This document shows positions 1 to 7,932 of a DNA stretch of 64,000 nucleotides, piece by piece. The notes beneath the pieces are model-generated. The model saw only the letters and a program-made list of their open reading frames with translations, was not told the origin of the DNA and did not search any database. Location: positions 9,026,501-9,090,500 of the forward strand of contig NZ_JADBEG010000001.1 in assembly GCF_014873755.1 (NCBI RefSeq), read 5' to 3'. The translations under genes were made by a program, and so were the position numbers. This DNA is from Amycolatopsis lexingtonensis (GTDB lineage Bacteria > Actinomycetota > Actinomycetes > Mycobacteriales > Pseudonocardiaceae). Numbering within the stretch: position 1 is the first letter of the stretch; each line of letters opens with the position of its first letter.

Positions 1-42
1 CGCCATCATCGCGGCGAACCCCGCGTACGTGCTCAGGGACAT
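1..42 (-). CDS. Partial CDS, probable second LysE-type exporter (N-terminus only)
   Basis: Only the first 14 codons lie in the window, reading MSLSTYAGFAAMMA from an ATG at 42-40. The start overlaps the stop of the upstream exporter gene as ATGA, so the two are probably translationally coupled. A short polar start followed by a hydrophobic run is typical of LysE/RhtB transporters, and tandem pairs of these are common, but the family assignment of this fragment is inference from position and hydrophobicity only. Confidence 0.5.
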   Translation of the reverse strand, partial: MSLSTYAGFAAMMA

Positions 43-668
43 CAGGACTCCAGTGCGAGGGCGGCGCCGAAGCCGAGCAGCGCGGTGCCGGTGACGCCGT
101 CCAGCGCGCGGCGCACCCGGCGGCGTTCGAGCCACGCGCGCACGCGGTGCACGAACACCAGCAGCACCAGCAGCCACACCACGCCGAGCACGGCGACGGT
201 GTAGGCCAGCGCCAGCGCGTCCCACGTCGTCGTGCGCACCGGGTCGAGGAACTGCGGCAGCACGGACAGGTACAGCACCAGCACCTTCGGGTTGGTGATG
301 TTGGAGAGGAAGCCTTCGCGGAACCGCCGGAACCCGCCGCCCTTGCGGCGTTGGGCCTGCTCCACGACGTCGTAGTTGCCGCGCCAAGCCCCGCGCAGCG
401 CCTGGAAACCGAGGAAGACGAGGTAGGCCGCGCCGGCCCACTTCAGCGCGAGGAACACCGGCTGCGACCGCGCGATGAGGACGCCGAGCCCGAGCGCCGC
501 GGCGCTGCCCTGCACGGCGTTGCCGGTGAAGATGCCGAGCGACGCGAGCAGCCCGCCGCGGAACCCGCCGGACAGCGCGTTCTTCAGCATCACCATCGTG
601 TCGGGCCCCGGCGCGAGCACGATCAGGATCACGATGACCAGGTAACTCCCGTACACGCTCCACGTCAC
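42..668 (-). CDS. LysE/RhtB family amino-acid exporter
   Basis: Probable inner-membrane exporter of amino acids or small metabolites. The N-terminal membrane segment contains the family motif LAPGPDTMVMLKNALSGG, and further hydrophobic segments with NITNPKVLVLYL in the middle match the LysE fold of about six helices. The chosen GTG at 668 gives 208 residues, the usual family length; in-frame GTGs at 677, 719 and 737 would add a hydrophilic leader and none has a clear ribosome site. The stop overlaps the start of a second gene. The substrate cannot be told from sequence. Confidence 0.85.
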   Translation of the reverse strand: MTWSVYGSYLVIVILIVLAPGPDTMVMLKNALSGGFRGGLLASLGIFTGNAVQGSAAALGLGVLIARSQPVFLALKWAGAAYLVFLGFQALRGAWRGNYDVVEQAQRRKGGGFRRFREGFLSNITNPKVLVLYLSVLPQFLDPVRTTTWDALALAYTVAVLGVVWLLVLLVFVHRVRAWLERRRVRRALDGVTGTALLGFGAALALES

Positions 669-808
669 GGCCGTCACGCTAATCGACGGGAACGCCGTGG
701 TCTCGCGGATTTCCGTCACAGCGGCCCGCTCGGCCACAGAGCGTGTACGAGCAGGTGCAGCGCGCTCGGAACTCGGCGGGAGGGGTCCCGGCAGAGTAGT
801 GTTCGGCC

Positions 809-1330
809 ATGTCAGCAGGGGAAATCGAGCTTCTGCCCGGTGAGCGCGTGCTCTGGGCGGGAGAACCGGTCCAGCGCCCGCTCTACGTCGCCGCGGACGG
901 GGTGATCGCCCCTGCCGGACTCGTCGTCACCGCCGCCGCGCTCTGGTTCCTGCTCGCGAAGGACCCGGCCGGCGTCACCATGGTCTTGGCCGCCGTGGTG
1001 CTGGTCCTCGGTCTCTACGGACTGGTCGGCCGCTCACTCGTCCGCTACCTCGCGCTCGGCCGCACGACGTACGCGGTGACGGACAGCCGGATCATCGCGC
1101 GCTCGGGCCTGTTCCGGCAGCAGGAACGCGCCAGCGAACTGGCCGGCCTGTCGGCGCCGGTCCTCAAGCCCGGCCCGTCGCGCACCGGCACGCTCACGTT
1201 CGGCACGCCCGGCGCGGTGACGCTGATCGGCGTCGGCGAGCCGAAGCGCGTGCGCGACCTGCTGACCAAGGCCATCGACGAGGCGAAGGCCCGCCAGGCC
1301 CCGCCGGAATCGGGCGAGCCCGCCGCCTGA
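809..1330 (+). CDS. PH-like domain membrane protein
   Basis: 173-residue protein with a short N-terminal part (LLPGERVLWAGEP), two membrane helices at about residues 32-50 and 56-75, then a C-terminal bacterial PH-like domain with TTYAVTDSRIIARSG, the usual YxVTDxRi motif. No enzymatic residues are apparent. The next gene has the same architecture and same sense, so they are probably tandem duplicates. Function unknown; such proteins are usually annotated only as PH domain-containing. Confidence 0.75.
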   Translation: MSAGEIELLPGERVLWAGEPVQRPLYVAADGVIAPAGLVVTAAALWFLLAKDPAGVTMVLAAVVLVLGLYGLVGRSLVRYLALGRTTYAVTDSRIIARSGLFRQQERASELAGLSAPVLKPGPSRTGTLTFGTPGAVTLIGVGEPKRVRDLLTKAIDEAKARQAPPESGEPAA

Positions 1331-1388
1331 GGGCAACCGGCACGGCCTTCCCGCGCGTCTGCACCGAAAGAAGCGCCGGGAGGTCGCC

Positions 1389-1913
1389 GTGGATGTGCCT
1401 TCGATCGTTCTGTCGCCGGGTGAGCGGTTGCTGTGGTCGGGGCGGCCGCAGCGGATCGCCCCGGTCGGTCTCGAGTGGTTCCGCCCCGTCTTCGGTTCGC
1501 TCTTGGTGGCGGGTTCCGCCGCGGTGGTTCCCCTGCTGTTCCCGGGGTATCCGTTCGCCTTCGTGGTCGCGCTGGTGGCCGGCGGCCTCGCGGGGTGCTG
1601 GTGGCCGGTGCTCTCCCGGCCGTGGGTGCTGGGCCGCGCGGGGTACACGGTGACCGACCGGCGGGTCGTGGTGGCCGATCGCGTTTCGGGCCGCATCCGC
1701 AAGCAGGCGGAGCTGGGCACGGTCCCGCCGACGGTCACCTGGCTGGGCCGCGACGGTCTCGGCACGCTCGGCTTCGGGACGCCGGACCTCGTGGCGGACG
1801 TTTCCGGCTACCTGGTGGGCCGGCACCGTGAGCGCGACGCAATCAAACTGGTCGCCGTACCGGAGCCCGACCGGATCCACGACCTGGTCGTGGCGGCGCA
1901 GGACGCGGACTGA
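1389..1913 (+). CDS. PH-like domain membrane protein (paralogue of the preceding gene)
   Basis: 174 residues from a GTG start. It repeats the layout of its upstream neighbour: LSPGERLLWSGRP at the N-terminus, two hydrophobic segments around residues 35-80, then a PH-like domain with GYTVTDRRVVVADRV. Both proteins also share a GTLGFGTP/GTLTFGTP motif near the C-terminus. The shared motifs and head-to-tail order argue for local duplication. No function can be assigned. Confidence 0.75.
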   Translation: MDVPSIVLSPGERLLWSGRPQRIAPVGLEWFRPVFGSLLVAGSAAVVPLLFPGYPFAFVVALVAGGLAGCWWPVLSRPWVLGRAGYTVTDRRVVVADRVSGRIRKQAELGTVPPTVTWLGRDGLGTLGFGTPDLVADVSGYLVGRHRERDAIKLVAVPEPDRIHDLVVAAQDAD

Positions 1914-1951
1914 GTCACTCGGACGTGTTCGATTCCACTGCCACCACAAGT

Positions 1952-1963
1952 TACCGGTCGGTA
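1952..1963. promoter_or_regulatory. Possible TetR-type operator upstream of the mutase gene
   Basis: TACC-GGTC-GGTA lies 35 bases before the mutase GTG. TACC/GGTA half-sites with a short spacer resemble operators of TetR-family fatty-acid regulators in actinobacteria. The arms are only 4 bp, so this is weak. Confidence 0.25.
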
Positions 1964-1997
1964 CACTCTACGAAACGTCCACCGCCGGAGGTGCCCA

Positions 1998-4013
1998 GTG
2001 CCGTACCCAACGGACCGCGAGCGAGACCGACCGTGGGTGATGCGCACGTACGCGGGGCACTCGTCCGCCGCGGCGTCGAACGAGCTCTACCGGCGCAACC
2101 TCGCCAAGGGGCAGACCGGGCTCTCGGTTGCCTTCGACCTGCCCACCCAGACCGGCTACGACCCGGACCACCAGCTCTCGCGCGGTGAGGTCGGCAAGGT
2201 CGGCGTGCCGGTGTCGCACATCGGCGACATGCGGCGCCTCTTCGACGGCATCCCGCTCGCCGAGGCGAACACGTCGATGACGATCAACGCGCCGGCCATG
2301 TGGCTGCTCGCGCTGTACGTCTCCGTGGCGCGCGAGCAGGCCGAAGCCGAGGGCCGCGACGTCGACGAGGTGCTGGCGAAGCTCACCGGCACCACGCAGA
2401 ACGACATCATCAAGGAGTACCTGTCCCGCGGGACCTACATCTTCCCGCCGGGGCCGAGCCTGCGGCTGATCACCGACATGATCGCGTGGACCGTGCACCA
2501 CGTGCCGAAGTGGAACCCGATCAACATCTGCAGCTACCACCTGCAGGAAGCCGGTGCGACGCCGACGCAGGAGGTCGCCTACGCGCTGTGCACCGCGATC
2601 GCCGTGCTCGACGCCGTCCGCGACTCCGGGCAGGTCGACGCGGCCGACATGGCCAAGGTCGTCGCGCGGATCTCGTTCTTCGTCAACGCCGGCGTCCGGT
2701 TCGTCGAGGAGATGTCCAAGATGCGCGCGTTCACCGCGCTCTGGGACGAGATCACGCGGGACCGTTACGGCGTAACGGATCCCAAGGCGCGCCGGCTGCG
2801 CTACGGCGTCCAGGTCAACTCGCTCGGGCTCACCGAAGCCCAGCCGGAGAACAACGTCCAGCGGATCGTGCTGGAGATGCTCGCGGTGTCGCTCTCCCGC
2901 GGCGCCCGCGCCCGCGCGATCCAGCTGCCCGCCTGGAACGAGGCGCTCGGCCTGCCCCGGCCGTGGGACCAGCAGTGGGCGCTGCGGATGCAGCAGGTGC
3001 TCGCGTTCGAGACCGACCTGCTGGAGTACGAGGACATCTTCGACGGCTCGCACGTCATCCAGGCCAAGGTCGACGAGATCATGACCGGCGCGCGCGAGGA
3101 GATCGCGCGCGTGCAGGACCTCGGCGGCGCGGTCGCCGCGGTCGAGAGCGGCTACATGAAGTCGCAGCTGGTCACCTCGCTCGCCGAATACCGGCGCGGG
3201 ATGGAGAACGGCGAGCGGATCCTGGTCGGGGTCAACAAGTTCGAGACGACCGAGCCGTCGCCGCTGCAGGCCGAGGGCGCGAAGGCGATCGAGACCATCG
3301 ACCCCGCCGTCGAAAAGGCGGCTGTCACCGCGATCGAGGAGTGGCGCACCGGGCGCGACAACGAGGCCGTCGAGCGGTCGCTGGCCGCGCTCAAGGAACG
3401 CGCGCAGACCACGGAAAACCTCTTCGAGGCCACTGTGGACTGTGCGCGGGCCGGCGTCACCACCGGCGAGTGGGCCGGCGCGCTGCGCGAGGTGTTCGGC
3501 GAATACCGGGCGCCCACCGGAGTTTCCGCGGCGGCCGCGGGCAATGGCGACCCGGGGATCGAGCGGGTGCGCGAACGCGTCCGCGCCACCGAAGCGGAAC
3601 TGGGCGAGCGGCTGCGGATCCTGGTCGGCAAGCCGGGACTCGACGGGCACTCCAACGGCGCCGAGCAGGTCGCCGTCCGGGCGCGTGACGTCGGTTTCGA
3701 GGTCGTCTACCAGGGCATCCGGCTGACACCCGAGCAGATCGTCGCGGCCGCCGTGCAGGAGGGCGTGCACGTCGTCGGGCTGTCCGTGCTGTCCGGCTCG
3801 CACCTGGAAGTCGTCCCGAACGTCGTCGACGGCCTGCGCGCGGCGGGCGCCGGTGACGTGCCGGTGATCGTCGGCGGGATCATCCCGCCGGACGACGCCG
3901 CGCTGCTCACCGAACGCGGCATCGCCCGGGTGTTCACGCCCAAGGACTACGAGCTGACCGACATCATGGACGGCATCGTCTCGCTGGTCCGGGAGCGCAA
4001 CGGGCTCAGCTGA
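1998..4013 (+). CDS. meaA: MeaA-type ethylmalonyl-CoA (acyl-CoA) mutase
   Basis: Adenosylcobalamin-dependent carbon-skeleton mutase, single polypeptide of 671 residues. The N-terminal half is the TIM-barrel substrate domain with RPWVMRTYAGHSSAAASNE near the start and a FDLPTQTGYDPDH segment, both typical of MeaA-type enzymes. The C-terminal B12-binding domain (from about residue 535) has the DxHxxG motif in GLDGHSNGAEQ, with the cobalt-ligating histidine near residue 551. A GGAGG ribosome site precedes the GTG. MeaA acts in the ethylmalonyl-CoA pathway for C2 assimilation; isobutyryl-CoA or methylmalonyl-CoA mutase activity cannot be excluded. No crotonyl-CoA carboxylase is in the window. The 3' end overlaps the convergent hydrolase by 8 bp. 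Confidence 0.88.
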   Translation: MPYPTDRERDRPWVMRTYAGHSSAAASNELYRRNLAKGQTGLSVAFDLPTQTGYDPDHQLSRGEVGKVGVPVSHIGDMRRLFDGIPLAEANTSMTINAPAMWLLALYVSVAREQAEAEGRDVDEVLAKLTGTTQNDIIKEYLSRGTYIFPPGPSLRLITDMIAWTVHHVPKWNPINICSYHLQEAGATPTQEVAYALCTAIAVLDAVRDSGQVDAADMAKVVARISFFVNAGVRFVEEMSKMRAFTALWDEITRDRYGVTDPKARRLRYGVQVNSLGLTEAQPENNVQRIVLEMLAVSLSRGARARAIQLPAWNEALGLPRPWDQQWALRMQQVLAFETDLLEYEDIFDGSHVIQAKVDEIMTGAREEIARVQDLGGAVAAVESGYMKSQLVTSLAEYRRGMENGERILVGVNKFETTEPSPLQAEGAKAIETIDPAVEKAAVTAIEEWRTGRDNEAVERSLAALKERAQTTENLFEATVDCARAGVTTGEWAGALREVFGEYRAPTGVSAAAAGNGDPGIERVRERVRATEAELGERLRILVGKPGLDGHSNGAEQVAVRARDVGFEVVYQGIRLTPEQIVAAAVQEGVHVVGLSVLSGSHLEVVPNVVDGLRAAGAGDVPVIVGGIIPPDDAALLTERGIARVFTPKDYELTDIMDGIVSLVRERNGLS

Positions 4014-4548
4014 GCCCGGCCAGGATGTCCTTTGTGGACTTCACGGTGGCGAACTGGTTGGCCAGGTTCGCCGCCGTGACGCGGTACAGCTCGTCGGCGG
4101 TCACCTCCGGGAGGTCGAACGTGAACGTGGCGTCGAGCGCGAAAGTCACGTCGTAGCCGAGGTTCCCGCCCATCCGTGCGGTGGTTTCGCAGCAGAAGTT
4201 CGTCTGGATCCCCGCCAGGACGAAGCTCGTGATGCCGCGCTTGCGCAGCCACGCGTCGAGGTCGACGTCGCCGATGAAGGCCGAGTTGACCTTCTTGCCG
4301 AACACCAGGTCCGGCCGTGCGCCGTCGAGTTCGGGCTTGAAGTCGTTGCCCGGCTGGCCGGGCAGCAGCGGCGAGTCCGGTTTCACGGAGTCGTGGTGCA
4401 CGAGCACGACGGGCAGTCGCCGTTCCTGCCACGCGTCGAGCAGCGCCTTCATGTTCGCTTCGGCGCCAGGGTTGTTGCGCGGGCCCCAGAAAGCCGCGTC
4501 GTCGAACCCGCGCTGGACGTCGATCAGGATGAGTGCCGATTCGGTCAT
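4006..4548 (-). CDS. Isochorismatase-like cysteine hydrolase
   Basis: 180-residue alpha/beta hydrolase of the isochorismatase/nicotinamidase superfamily. Candidate triad: Asp10 in ALILIDVQ, Lys85 or Lys86 in FGKKVNSAF, and Cys119 in GIQTNFCCETTA. The nicotinamidase metal-site motif is absent, and a genuine PncA lies elsewhere in the window, so the substrate is probably another amide or ester. It converges on the mutase gene with an 8-bp overlap. Confidence 0.8.
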   Translation of the reverse strand: MTESALILIDVQRGFDDAAFWGPRNNPGAEANMKALLDAWQERRLPVVLVHHDSVKPDSPLLPGQPGNDFKPELDGARPDLVFGKKVNSAFIGDVDLDAWLRKRGITSFVLAGIQTNFCCETTARMGGNLGYDVTFALDATFTFDLPEVTADELYRVTAANLANQFATVKSTKDILAGLS

Positions 4549-4619
4549 GGCGTCGAGTTTCGCGGGCTTCTCGCGCTCAGGGGAGTGGCAGAAGACGCGC
4601 GATGCAGTACTTTCCTGCC

Positions 4620-5600
4620 ATGCGCACGATCGGCGTTCTGCTGCTGCCCGGCACCCGGCTGTTCGACCTCGCGGTGATCGGCGAGGTCTGGGGCCAGGAC
4701 CGGACCGACAGCGGGATCGGCCCGTTCACCGTCCGGCTGTGCAGTGCGGGCCGGGCGCGCACCGCCGTGTCGCCGTTCGGTGACGTCGCGGCGACGCACG
4801 GTCTGGCCGGGCTCGACGGCTGCGACCTCGTGCTGGCGCCGGGCCGCGACGACCCCCTCGCGCCGGTGCCGTCCTCCGCCGTCGCGGCGCTGCGCCGGGC
4901 CCACCGGGACGGGCGCACGGTCGCGGGACTGTGTTCCGGCGCGTTCACCCTGGCCGCCGCGGGCCTGCTCGACGGCCTCCCGGCGACCACGCACTGGCGG
5001 GATCTCGACGCGTTGGCCCGGGTCGCGCCGCGGGCGGACCTCCAGCGGGACGTGCTCTACACCGACGACGGCGGCGTCCTGACGTCCGCGGGGGTCGTCG
5101 GCGGCCTCGACCTCTGCCTGTACCTGGTCCGCCGCGACCACGGCGCGGACGTCGCCGCCGCACTGGCGCGCCGCCTGGTGATGCCGCCGGCGCGGGAAGG
5201 CGGGCAGCGGCAGTACGTCGACAGTCCCGTGCCTTCCGCGACTCAGCCGGGTCTGTCGTCCACAATGGACTGGGCGCTGGCCCGGCTCGGCTCCGGGATC
5301 GGCGTGGAGGACCTGGTCGGGCACGCGCGGATGAGCGAGCGGACGTTCCACCGCGAGTTCGCCGCGGCCACCGGCGTGACGCCGGGGCGCTGGCTGCGCG
5401 TGCAGCGCGTCCGGTACGCGCAGCGGCTGCTGGAGACGACGGCACTGCCGGTCGAGCGCGTCGCGGAGCGGTCCGGGCTGGGCACGGCGGCCAACCTGCG
5501 GCGGCGGATGCACGCCGAGGTCGGCGTCGGCCCGGACAGTTACCGGCGCACATTCCGGTCCGGAGGGGCTACGGTCGGGGAATGTACGAGCACCTGCTGA
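4620..5600 (+). CDS. GlxA-type transcriptional regulator (DJ-1/PfpI plus AraC domains)
   Basis: 326 residues. Residues 1-180 form a DJ-1/PfpI-like domain with the cysteine elbow VAGLCSGAF (Cys105), likely a ligand-sensing rather than catalytic domain in this family. Residues 220-320 are an AraC/XylS double helix-turn-helix beginning DWALARLGSGIGVEDL and including MSERTFHREF. The ATG at 4620 is preferred because it begins directly with the conserved MRTIGVLLLPG strand; an ATG at 4602 would add six residues. The end overlaps the enoyl-CoA hydratase start by 19 bp, suggesting cotranscription. Confidence 0.85.
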   Translation: MRTIGVLLLPGTRLFDLAVIGEVWGQDRTDSGIGPFTVRLCSAGRARTAVSPFGDVAATHGLAGLDGCDLVLAPGRDDPLAPVPSSAVAALRRAHRDGRTVAGLCSGAFTLAAAGLLDGLPATTHWRDLDALARVAPRADLQRDVLYTDDGGVLTSAGVVGGLDLCLYLVRRDHGADVAAALARRLVMPPAREGGQRQYVDSPVPSATQPGLSSTMDWALARLGSGIGVEDLVGHARMSERTFHREFAAATGVTPGRWLRVQRVRYAQRLLETTALPVERVAERSGLGTAANLRRRMHAEVGVGPDSYRRTFRSGGATVGECTSTC

Positions 5601-6349
5601 TGAGCCGGGACGGCGACACCGTCACGATCACCATGAACCGGCCGGAGCGGCGCAACTCGCTGTCCGCGGACCACCTCGCCGAGCTGCTCTCCGCGTTCCA
5701 GGCGGCGGGGACGTCCGACGCGACCGGCGTCGTGCTGGCCGGCGCGGGACCGGTGTTCTCCGCGGGGCACGACTTCGGCGACGTGGCCAAGCGCGACCTG
5801 ATGGGCGTGCGCGAGCTGCTGACGTTGTGCACCGACCTGATGAAGACCATGCAGTCGATCCCGCAGGTGGTCATCGCGCGGGTGCACGGCCTGGCCACCG
5901 CGGCCGGCTGTCAGCTCGTGGCGTCGTGCGACCTGGCCGTGGCCGCCGAGTCGGCAGGCTTCGCGCTCCCGGGCGGCAAGGGCGGCTGGTTCTGCCACAC
6001 GCCGGCGGTGCCGGTGGCGCGTTCGATCGGCCGCAAGCGGCTGATGGAGCTGGCGCTGACCGGCGACGCCATCGACGCGGCGACCGCGCTCGACTGGGGC
6101 CTGGTCAACCGGGTGGTGCCCGACGAACACCTCGACGACGCCGTCGGTGACCTGCTGTCGCGGGCGACGCGCGGCAGCCGCGCCAGCAAGTCGATGGGCA
6201 AGGTGACGCTCTACGCCCAGCTCGACCGGCCCGAGGCCGACGCGTACGCGATCGCGTTGGAGGTCATGGCCGCGGCGTCGCAGCTGCCGGGCGCCCGCGA
6301 AGGCATGGCGGCGTTCCTGGAGAAGCGCAAGCCCTCCTGGCCCGACTGA
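5582..6349 (+). CDS. Enoyl-CoA hydratase/isomerase family protein (ECHDC3-like)
   Basis: 255-residue crotonase-fold protein. It shows the first oxyanion-hole segment PVFSAGHDFGD and the second, HGLATAAGCQLVASCDLAVA, followed by the hydrophobic ALPGGKGGWFCHTPAVPVAR stretch typical of the ECHDC3-like branch. The usual acidic catalytic residues of true enoyl-CoA hydratases are not evident, so the reaction is uncertain. It starts inside the end of the GlxA-type regulator gene. Confidence 0.85.
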   Translation: MYEHLLMSRDGDTVTITMNRPERRNSLSADHLAELLSAFQAAGTSDATGVVLAGAGPVFSAGHDFGDVAKRDLMGVRELLTLCTDLMKTMQSIPQVVIARVHGLATAAGCQLVASCDLAVAAESAGFALPGGKGGWFCHTPAVPVARSIGRKRLMELALTGDAIDAATALDWGLVNRVVPDEHLDDAVGDLLSRATRGSRASKSMGKVTLYAQLDRPEADAYAIALEVMAAASQLPGAREGMAAFLEKRKPSWPD

Positions 6350-6376
6350 GCGCCACTTTCACGTGAAAGTGGCGCT
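6349..6376. repeat. 28-bp perfect palindrome with TTTCACGTGAAA core
   Basis: AGCGCCACTTTCAC followed by its exact reverse complement. It begins at the last base of the hydratase stop codon, so it can act as a hairpin terminator. The same TTTCACGTGAAA core recurs twice at 49768-49827, suggesting a dispersed repeat family. Confidence 0.85.
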
Positions 6377-6392
6377 TTGCGCTGTCAGCGAA

Positions 6393-6415
6393 CCATACCA
6401 TACGGTATGGTATGG
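6393..6415. promoter_or_regulatory. Probable TetR operator over the regulator start codon
   Basis: A 23-bp inverted repeat with perfect 11-bp arms (CCATACCATAC, one central base, GTATGGTATGG). Its right arm contains the regulator's first ATG at 6412. Position and symmetry fit an autoregulatory operator. Confidence 0.75.
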
Positions 6416-6918
6416 CCATGGTGGGGAAACGGGACTGGCTGGACGCGGGGTTGGTTTTGCTGGCGGAGCAGGGGGCGCCGGCGGTGACGATCGAGCGGCT
6501 GGCCGAGCGGCTCGGTCTGTCGAAGGGGTCGTTCTACCACCACTTCAAGGGCATGGGTGGCTTCCGCACCGCCCTGCTGGCGCACTTCGAGGCCGAACGC
6601 ACGACCCGGTTCGTGGAGCAGGCCGAAGCGGCGGAGGGCGACCGGCTGGGCGCGCTGCTGAAGCTCGTCCTCGCGCCGGGACCCGGGCCGGAGCTGGAGA
6701 TCGCCGTCCGGGCGTGGGCCCTGCAGGACACCGAAGCGCGGGCGGTCCAGGAGCGCGTCGACCGGACCCGCGTGGCCTACCTGACCGAGATCAGCGGCGA
6801 CGCCGACCTCGCGCAGGCGCTGTACCTGGTGGTCGTCGGCGCCGGGCAGGTCGTGCCCCCGCTGTCCGGCCGTCAGCTCAAGAGCGCGCTGGAACTCGTA
6901 CTGGGGAGAAGAAAATGA
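6412..6918 (+). CDS. TetR family transcriptional regulator
   Basis: 168 residues. The N-terminal helix-turn-helix reads AVTIERLAERLGLSKGSFYHHF, the hallmark TetR recognition helix. The remaining helices form a ligand-binding domain with no obvious specificity motif. Two in-frame ATGs (6412 and 6418) lie at the edge of the 23-bp palindrome, so the message is probably leaderless or nearly so and self-repressed. Its stop overlaps the DUF2867 gene start as ATGA; the pair is one operon. Confidence 0.9.
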   Translation: MAMVGKRDWLDAGLVLLAEQGAPAVTIERLAERLGLSKGSFYHHFKGMGGFRTALLAHFEAERTTRFVEQAEAAEGDRLGALLKLVLAPGPGPELEIAVRAWALQDTEARAVQERVDRTRVAYLTEISGDADLAQALYLVVVGAGQVVPPLSGRQLKSALELVLGRRK

Positions 6919-7379
6919 CCGGACCGTTCGCCGAGGCCGCGGACTACGTCGAGTTCAAGGAGATCGAAAGCGAGAACAGCCTGCGCGAGTTCGTCGCGGG
7001 CGTGTTCGGCTGGTCGCCGTGGTGGGTGAAGGGGCTGTTCGGCGTCCGCTACCTGCTCGCCAAGGCCCTGCGGCTGGACACCGCGGCGGTCCCGCGGACC
7101 GGCCGGCTCCGGCCCGAGGACGTCGGGTTCGCGCCCGGCGACCGGGTCGCGTTCTTCACCGTCCGCGCCGGGGATCCGGAGCGCTACCTGGTCGCGGGTG
7201 TGGACGACAGCCACCTGACCGGGTACCTGACGGTCGAAGCGGTGCCCCGCGGGTTCCGGCTCGGCACGATCGTGCACTTCCACAACCGCGTCGGCCCGGC
7301 CTACTTCGCGGTGATCAAGCCGTTCCACCACCTCGTCATCCGCGGGATGCTCAAGGCCGGAGCCGCTCGTACAGCATGA
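6915..7379 (+). CDS. DUF2867 domain-containing protein
   Basis: 154 residues from an ATG overlapping the TetR stop. The sequence matches the DUF2867 pattern: [19 protein letters not shown], then a beta-rich half with [39 protein letters not shown] (given here only as position 105-145, key motif [19 protein letters not shown]). Similar proteins are often encoded beside TetR regulators. Biochemical role unknown. The 3' end overlaps the convergent NUDIX gene by 29 bp. Confidence 0.75.
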   Translation: MTGPFAEAADYVEFKEIESENSLREFVAGVFGWSPWWVKGLFGVRYLLAKALRLDTAAVPRTGRLRPEDVGFAPGDRVAFFTVRAGDPERYLVAGVDDSHLTGYLTVEAVPRGFRLGTIVHFHNRVGPAYFAVIKPFHHLVIRGMLKAGAARTA

Positions 7380-7896
7380 GCTGGGCCCACGCGGCGATCG
7401 ATTGCGAGTCGGTGATTTCGCCGGCGACGATCATCTTCTCGATGTCCGCGCGCGGGAACCACGCGCTGCGCATGTCCTGCTCTTCGAGCTCGCGCTCGGG
7501 CTCGCCCTCGGTGACGTCCGTGGCGAGGAACACCCAGCCGCGCTGGCTGCTCATGCCGGGCGCGACGTCGAGCTTGCCGAGCGCGACCATCGAACCGGCC
7601 CGCAGCCCGGTTTCCTCGCGCAGCTCGCGCGCGGCGAGCTCGGCGGGCGGCACGTCGGCGCGGTCGGGCGCGGTGCCCTGCGGGAACTCCCAGCGGCGCT
7701 CGCCGACCGGGTAGCGGAACTGCTCGACCAGCCGGAACCGGTCGCCGTCCTGGGCGATGACGAGGGCGTACGCGGGCTTGTCGATCACGCCGAAGATGCC
7801 CGGCGAGCCGTCCGGACGGCGGATTTCGTCCTCCCGGACGGTCATCCAGTTGTTCCGGTACACCTCGCGGGACGCGACACGCTGAATGGGGTCCAC
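7351..7896 (-). CDS. NUDIX hydrolase (ADP-ribose pyrophosphatase-like)
   Basis: 181 residues from a GTG. The NUDIX box includes the catalytic [11 protein letters not shown] at about residues 88-98, with the upstream glycine in EFPQGT. The N-terminal arm and the [18 protein letters not shown] segment resemble ADP-sugar or ADP-ribose pyrophosphatases. It is divergent from nucS with 36 bases between starts, so the two share a promoter region. Confidence 0.85.
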   Translation of the reverse strand: MDPIQRVASREVYRNNWMTVREDEIRRPDGSPGIFGVIDKPAYALVIAQDGDRFRLVEQFRYPVGERRWEFPQGTAPDRADVPPAELAARELREETGLRAGSMVALGKLDVAPGMSSQRGWVFLATDVTEGEPERELEEQDMRSAWFPRADIEKMIVAGEITDSQSIAAWAQLMLYERLRP

Positions 7897-7932
7897 CCGC
7901 CCAGTATCCCGGACCTGTCCTACCCTCCTCGG

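Noticed and set aside
1914..1997. Possible B12 riboswitch before the cobalamin-dependent mutase gene
   Set aside because: Only 84 bases are available and no B12-box or long fold is visible.
1968..3803. Long open frame antisense to the mutase gene
   Set aside because: High GC leaves the opposite frame open. The translation is Arg/Gly/His-rich without motifs, while the forward frame is a complete MeaA-like enzyme.
4006..4548. Second nicotinamidase
   Set aside because: Catalytic residues fit the wider cysteine hydrolase family, but the metal-site motif of PncA is missing and a true pncA is at 50475-51053.
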